The notes under the pieces: generated by a model | What the model saw: the letters and a program-made list of their open reading frames with translations, nothing else | The model's database searches: none | Told to the model about the DNA's origin: nothing | Translations under genes and position numbers: made by a program | In this document: piece by piece, positions 22,039-25,611 of the stretch | Position numbering within the stretch: the stretch's first letter is position 1 | Layout of the letters: every line of letters starts with the position of its first letter | Origin: Ophryocystis elektroscirrha | Taxonomy: Eukaryota > Apicomplexa > Conoidasida > Neogregarinorida > Ophryocystidae | DNA: 25,611 nt | Reading direction: 5' to 3' | Assembly: GCA_030141585.1 (NCBI GenBank) | Contig: JAQIFP010000069.1 | Span: 5,355 to 30,965, forward strand

Positions 22039-23623
22039 CTATTTAGTGGTTAATCTATATCCAGGAGGTTCAATAATTTTAGGACAACCTTTAATTTGAG
22101 ATTGCGAAGAATAATCCCAGAGTTTCCTGTCTGATAGGATTTTTGCTCTTTGGTCGTCTATGTACGGATTTTGCGGTTGCGGTGGTGCATAGCACAAATA
22201 CATGGGAGCAGGGTTTTTAGAGAGAATATACGGATTTTCCGCAGTTGTTAGGTTTTTATTAGCAGTAGATATTCTTGTAGGTGGTACATTTTGTATATCA
22301 GTATATGCATCTGTATATACACGAACGAGACCCCTTTCTAATAAAAGTTCATGCAAAGTCGGTATGGTGCATATACTGCGATACAACTCTAGCAACTTAG
22401 GAGATCGTCTTAACAAAGTATCGTCAAGATTTGAACGGTAGTTTTCGTTAGTAGATGTATATATATCTATGAGTATTAAATCATCACATAAAGTAGCCGC
22501 TAAAGCCGCTATAACCCATGTTATATGCGCATTTACTGTTCTCATAGGATTAATCAAATATGACTCATATCGCTCTAATAAAGACTCAAATGTTTGATAG
22601 TATATTTCACGTTGACGAATATAATTTTCTAATCCTTCTGATGACACATTCGAAAATATTTCTCTAATAGCGTTCATTAAATCATCAGTCCAATACGATA
22701 ACTTGTCAATCTACACATATGTTACAATATATACTGCAAAGTACTCTAATATATAGCTTAGTAACACCATACAAAAATTATTATACAAATAATTTATACT
22801 ACAGTATAAATTATATTGTAAAATAAATATATTTCTATATAATTATACATTATATGATAAAAAATAATAATAAAAATTAATTTAATAATAATAAATTATA
22901 TAATTATGAACTATATAATAATAAATATGTATATATATAGTATTAAATTATATAGTAATATTTATAATTGGTAATAAATATATATTAATTAAACATAAAA
23001 CTAGTATACTATATATATATATATGTGTATAAAAATAACTAATAAATTATAAAGCTTACAATCATATCACTAAGATAGTCTTTAAATATGTCAGAACCAT
23101 ATTCATGGAGGCGCTTTGCAAGGTAACGCAAAATAGAAAAAGTTTCACAAAATGTATGTCCTTCATGATGCAAAATAGGGAGTTGTCCATCAGGATTAAC
23201 ACCAGTAGTAATAAGTTGCTGTTTAAGTTGCTCGTAACTGTCTACAGTTTCGGAAGTAATTTCTATGGTAGCATAAGTGTGTTCAACGTGTTTGGCTCGA
23301 AGATAAAATCGTATTTTACCTCCTCGTCCGAAGAAACGATCTGTGTCTATATATCGCACTACAATATCTCCTAAATCCGTTTGTTGATGTGTGACTGGCA
23401 TTTTTTGCTCACACATGGGATACATGGGATGCGTAGGCATATATGGAGCTGGATATGAAAATACTGGGGGTTGCACAGGCCATAATAAAGCAGAAGGCTT
23501 CATATTAACGTTTGAAGGGTAAACAGAAGAAACTATGTTTTTTTTAGTATCTACGTCCGATTCTAGTTTTTTGCCACGTTGAGCAGCTCCACCACACGTA
23601 ATGTCAAATCTTTTTGCTTTCAT
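22039..23623 (-). CDS. GST-fold protein with N- and C-terminal extensions
   Basis: Two exons, 23623-23060 and 22710-22039, join across a 349-nt intron (gtaagc...gtgtag, phase 0), giving 411 residues. Residues 1-80 are low-complexity with a Pro/Tyr/Met-rich part (PVFSYPAPYMPTHPMYPM). Residues 85-175 are a thioredoxin-like GST N-domain: VVRYIDTDRFFGRGGKIRFY, the cis-Pro motif GQLPIL (P149), and ETFSILRYLAKR where most GSTs have ES. The exon junction (YLSDMI|IDKLSYWTDDLMN) enters a helical GST C-domain to about residue 325, then a Pro-rich tail of about 80 residues (NPAPMYLCYAPPQPQNPY) ends the protein. Typical GSTs have about 210-220 residues, so a structural or regulatory role is as likely as conjugation. 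No catalytic Tyr/Ser/Cys is certain; Tyr91 is the obvious candidate. Confidence 0.85.
22711..23059 (-). other. Intron of the GST-fold gene
   Basis: A 349-nt AT-rich intron with many TAATAA-type short repeats. No other feature is seen. Confidence 0.8.
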
Positions 23624-24063
23624 TTCAGTTCAAACTTGTATTAAAATTACTTAATTTAATAAAATATATTACTCATACTAAATATATGAATTTTTAACGA
23701 AAGTCAATTATGTTTGTAAACTCGCGAGTAAAAGTGTAATAATATAAAAATTTATGTAAATGAATTAAATATTATTATATAACTGAATGTTTTATAAACA
23801 CCTTCTTGAAACAATGTAATAAAAGCAACTAATAATTACTAATAATATTTATAAGCTATTTTTTTTTACATATTTATGTTATCAATGGTTGCACCCAAAT
23901 TATTTAAATATATATATACATTAAATAATAAATAAAAAAATAAGATTTAAAAAAAATTGCTTTCCATTAAGAAAAATAATTTTTTTACTGATAACCTTTA
24001 ATATACCTGTTGGGTCTTAATAGGGTAGAAGCTGTTTTATCCTATAATTTAATATCTCTAGCA
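23624..24063. promoter_or_regulatory. Divergent promoter region, GST-like gene and eL42
   Basis: A 440-bp spacer between a leftward gene and the rightward ribosomal protein gene. It is AT-rich, with T-tracts at about 23861-23869 and A/T tracts at 23930-23990. A short A/G-poor element (ccttctt, 23801-23808) and the sequence tgttgggtcttaataggg (24009-24026) stand out from the A/T background. It presumably contains both promoters; no motif is identified with confidence. Confidence 0.4.
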
Positions 24064-24502
24064 ATGGTAATAACTAAAATAACTTAAACTGATAGAAAAA
24101 AAAAAAAGAAAAAAGGCAGTATATATATATATTTATATAGTCGTTATATATTACATATACTTGATAGCAATGAATACTAATTTATAGGTAAATATACCCA
24201 AAACTCGTAAAACCCTATGCCCTGGTAAAGCGTGCCGCAAACATACCGTACATAAAGTATCCCAGTATAAAAGAGGAAAAGAATCTGAGAAGCGCCAAGG
24301 ACGCAGACGTTATAATATGAAACAAAAGGGTTTTGGAGGTCAAACAAAGCCCATATTGAGGCGTAAAGCAAAAACAACCAAAAAAATTGTTTTAAAACTT
24401 GAATGCACACAGTGCAAACATAAACGCCTTATTCCCATTAAAAGATGCAAGCACTTTGAACTTGGAGGTGATAAAAAAAACAAATCCGGGCCATCATATT
24501 AG
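24064..24502 (+). CDS. RPL44: Large-subunit ribosomal protein eL42 (L44/L36a)
   Basis: Cytosolic ribosomal protein at the 60S E-site. The start codon stands alone as exon 1 (24064-24066). A 121-nt intron (gtaata...tttatag) is followed by exon 2 (24188-24502). The product is 105 residues, the family's normal length: [52 protein letters not shown]. Zinc ligands are C12, C17, C74 and C77. Position 56 is Pro, the form linked in fungi to cycloheximide sensitivity (Gln there gives resistance). An intron right after the ATG is common in ribosomal protein genes. The only uncertainty is which upstream ATG|gt is used; this one is the only ATG directly followed by a donor that I found nearby. Confidence 0.95.
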
Positions 24503-24874
24503 ACATAACAGTCTTTTTTTTTTATAAACGTATATATCAAGCTTTTTCTTTTTGATTTAAATTGTATTTTATCATATGTTTATAAAAAAAAAAAAAAGTA
24601 TTCACTTTATCAAAATAAAAATCATTTTTTAAATTATCTTTTTTTTATCTTAACGGGAATACTAATATGTGATTGTTAAAATGTACTTTTACGATAAATC
24701 GTAATTTTTATATTTCGTTATTCCGAAACATTATTTTTTATTAATAAAACTTCAAGAAATCCTTATAACATCTTTTTTTTTTTCTTGAGTATATTTACAT
24801 AGTAGTGATGTAAATAAAAAGTTTAAGCAGAGTGAGAGAGAAAAAAAAAAAAAATCCTTCTTTTTTGTATAGAT
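24503..24874. other. Intergenic spacer with long A/T homopolymers
   Basis: Several runs of 8-14 T or A (for example 24512-24523, 24584-24597, 24772-24783, 24840-24854). No gene is seen. The minus-strand frame 24752-24955 is homopolymer-driven (FFFFSLSLCL). Confidence 0.5.
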
Positions 24875-25086
24875 ATGGATGAAGTTGAGGTATATCAAGC
24901 GACACGAGGTCCTGTGAAACGCATATATATTATAAAAAACTTGTAAATATAACAAGTACTCATATTTTTTCTAGAAAAGATTTGCTCGAATACTGCTGTA
25001 TTAAGCATAGACACAAAAAAAAATCCTTTACTGCAATTACTTCCACTGGATTAGTAACTTCTTATCGATTCAATAGTGTAATATAA
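24875..25086 (+). CDS. Small two-exon protein, unrecognised
   Basis: Exon 1 (24875-24942) and exon 2 (24975-25086) join across a 32-nt intron (tt|gtaaat...ttctag|a, phase 2), giving 59 residues: MDEVEVYQATRGPVKRIYII..., then a basic middle (KHRHKKKSFTAITS) and end (YRFNSVI). Composition is balanced and not AT-driven. An AG (tttttgtatag) lies two bases before the ATG, so the ATG may be internal to a larger exon with more sequence upstream. The size and basic patch could suit a small RNA- or ribosome-associated protein, but no family is recognised. Confidence 0.5.
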
Positions 25087-25455
25087 ATTAATCACTATTT
25101 ATATTAAATAATATTTAGTTGTGTGTATTGATATAGGAATTAAAATTATTTTAACATCTATATTGCAAGGAAAGAACATTGTTTAGGAAATTAAAATTGT
25201 GTCAATTTTAAACCGTCCTAGTATAAAGTAGCTTTTTATTTTAATTATAAAGTTGAAGTATTTTGTCCTAATTTAGAAACTATAAAAACATATTTATTAT
25301 AATAAGTAGATTAATATATTTTCCATGTGATTATGACCAGGATTTGAATATATATATAAAATATGTACCTACGAAGTAAATTTATATAATATAAAAAGGC
25401 TATATACCTTATTATATAAATTAATAGATTCGTTAAGCCAAATTTTTGTTATAGG
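25087..25455. other. AT-rich spacer
   Basis: No ORF, RNA or repeat of note; TA tracts only. Confidence 0.5.
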
Positions 25456-25460
25456 ATTGA

Positions 25461-25583
25461 TTTGATCATCATGGCTAATTTGTTGTCACATTTGATCAAA
25501 ATTGTTCATTTGCTATCAAAATTTGATCAACATGGCTTTTTCACTGTCAACATTTGATCAACACTTGCTACGGGATTTATGTA
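25461..25583. repeat. Tandem repeat of about 31 bp with TTTGATCA core
   Basis: TTTGATCA starts at 25461, 25491, 25522 and 25553 (spacing 30, 31, 31). Copies 1 and 3 also share a CATGGCT block and a TGTCA block at matching offsets; copy 2 is more diverged and copy 4 breaks down after about 13 bases. The core contains the palindrome TGATCA. It is far less AT-rich than the neighbouring spacer and lies next to the window edge. The period is not a multiple of 3. Confidence 0.8.
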
Positions 25584-25611
25584 AGTTAAAACAGTTCAAA
25601 ACAACTCACCG

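Overview
This is an AT-rich eukaryotic nuclear window, most likely from an apicomplexan or close relative. The beta-tubulin carries apicomplexan-type wording (for example EVQVIDNE and [10 protein letters not shown]). Genes are cut by spliceosomal GT...AG introns, and spacers are near-pure A/T with long (TA)n and poly-A/T runs. There are no operons, ribosome binding sites or bacterial features. The species cannot be named from the sequence alone.

Most introns are tiny (29-48 nt), so many real genes are invisible to a simple ORF scan. I rebuilt splice forms by hand, requiring a GT donor, an AG acceptor, matched phase and a continuous frame.

Layout from left to right. 1-610: AT minisatellites. 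613-2383 (+): unrecognised multi-pass membrane protein in two or three exons. 2435-3110 (-): unrecognised 169-residue basic-tailed protein in five exons. 3916-4131 (+): 58-residue protein with a C-terminal membrane segment. 4310-4939 (-): YrhK-like membrane protein. 5288-6775 (+): AP-3 complex mu subunit. 6967-8352 (-): RanBP2-type zinc-finger protein. 8967-9179 (+): doubtful small gene. 9693-12917 (+): ABCG half-transporter in four exons. 13023-14381 (-): beta-tubulin. 15420-17543 (-): DUF155 (RMND1/Rmd1) protein in ten exons. 17744-18364 (-): COPI-associated/Tvp15-like membrane protein. 19152-21867 (-): nine-exon coiled-coil protein whose long introns are packed with AT minisatellites. 22039-23623 (-): GST-fold protein with long extensions. 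24064-24502 (+): ribosomal protein eL42. 24875-25086 (+): small two-exon gene. 25461-25583: a short tandem array of about 31 bp at the window edge.

The genes form no single pathway. Housekeeping (tubulin, eL42) sits beside membrane-traffic genes (AP-3 mu, COPI-associated) and a transporter. The points most worth checking are the ABCG protein (intact Walker A, but Walker B, catalytic Glu, Q-loop and H-loop residues all replaced, plus a loop of about 230 residues between TM1 and TM2), the ultra-short intron class (including two near-identical poly-A introns in unrelated genes), and the small genes recovered only by splicing.
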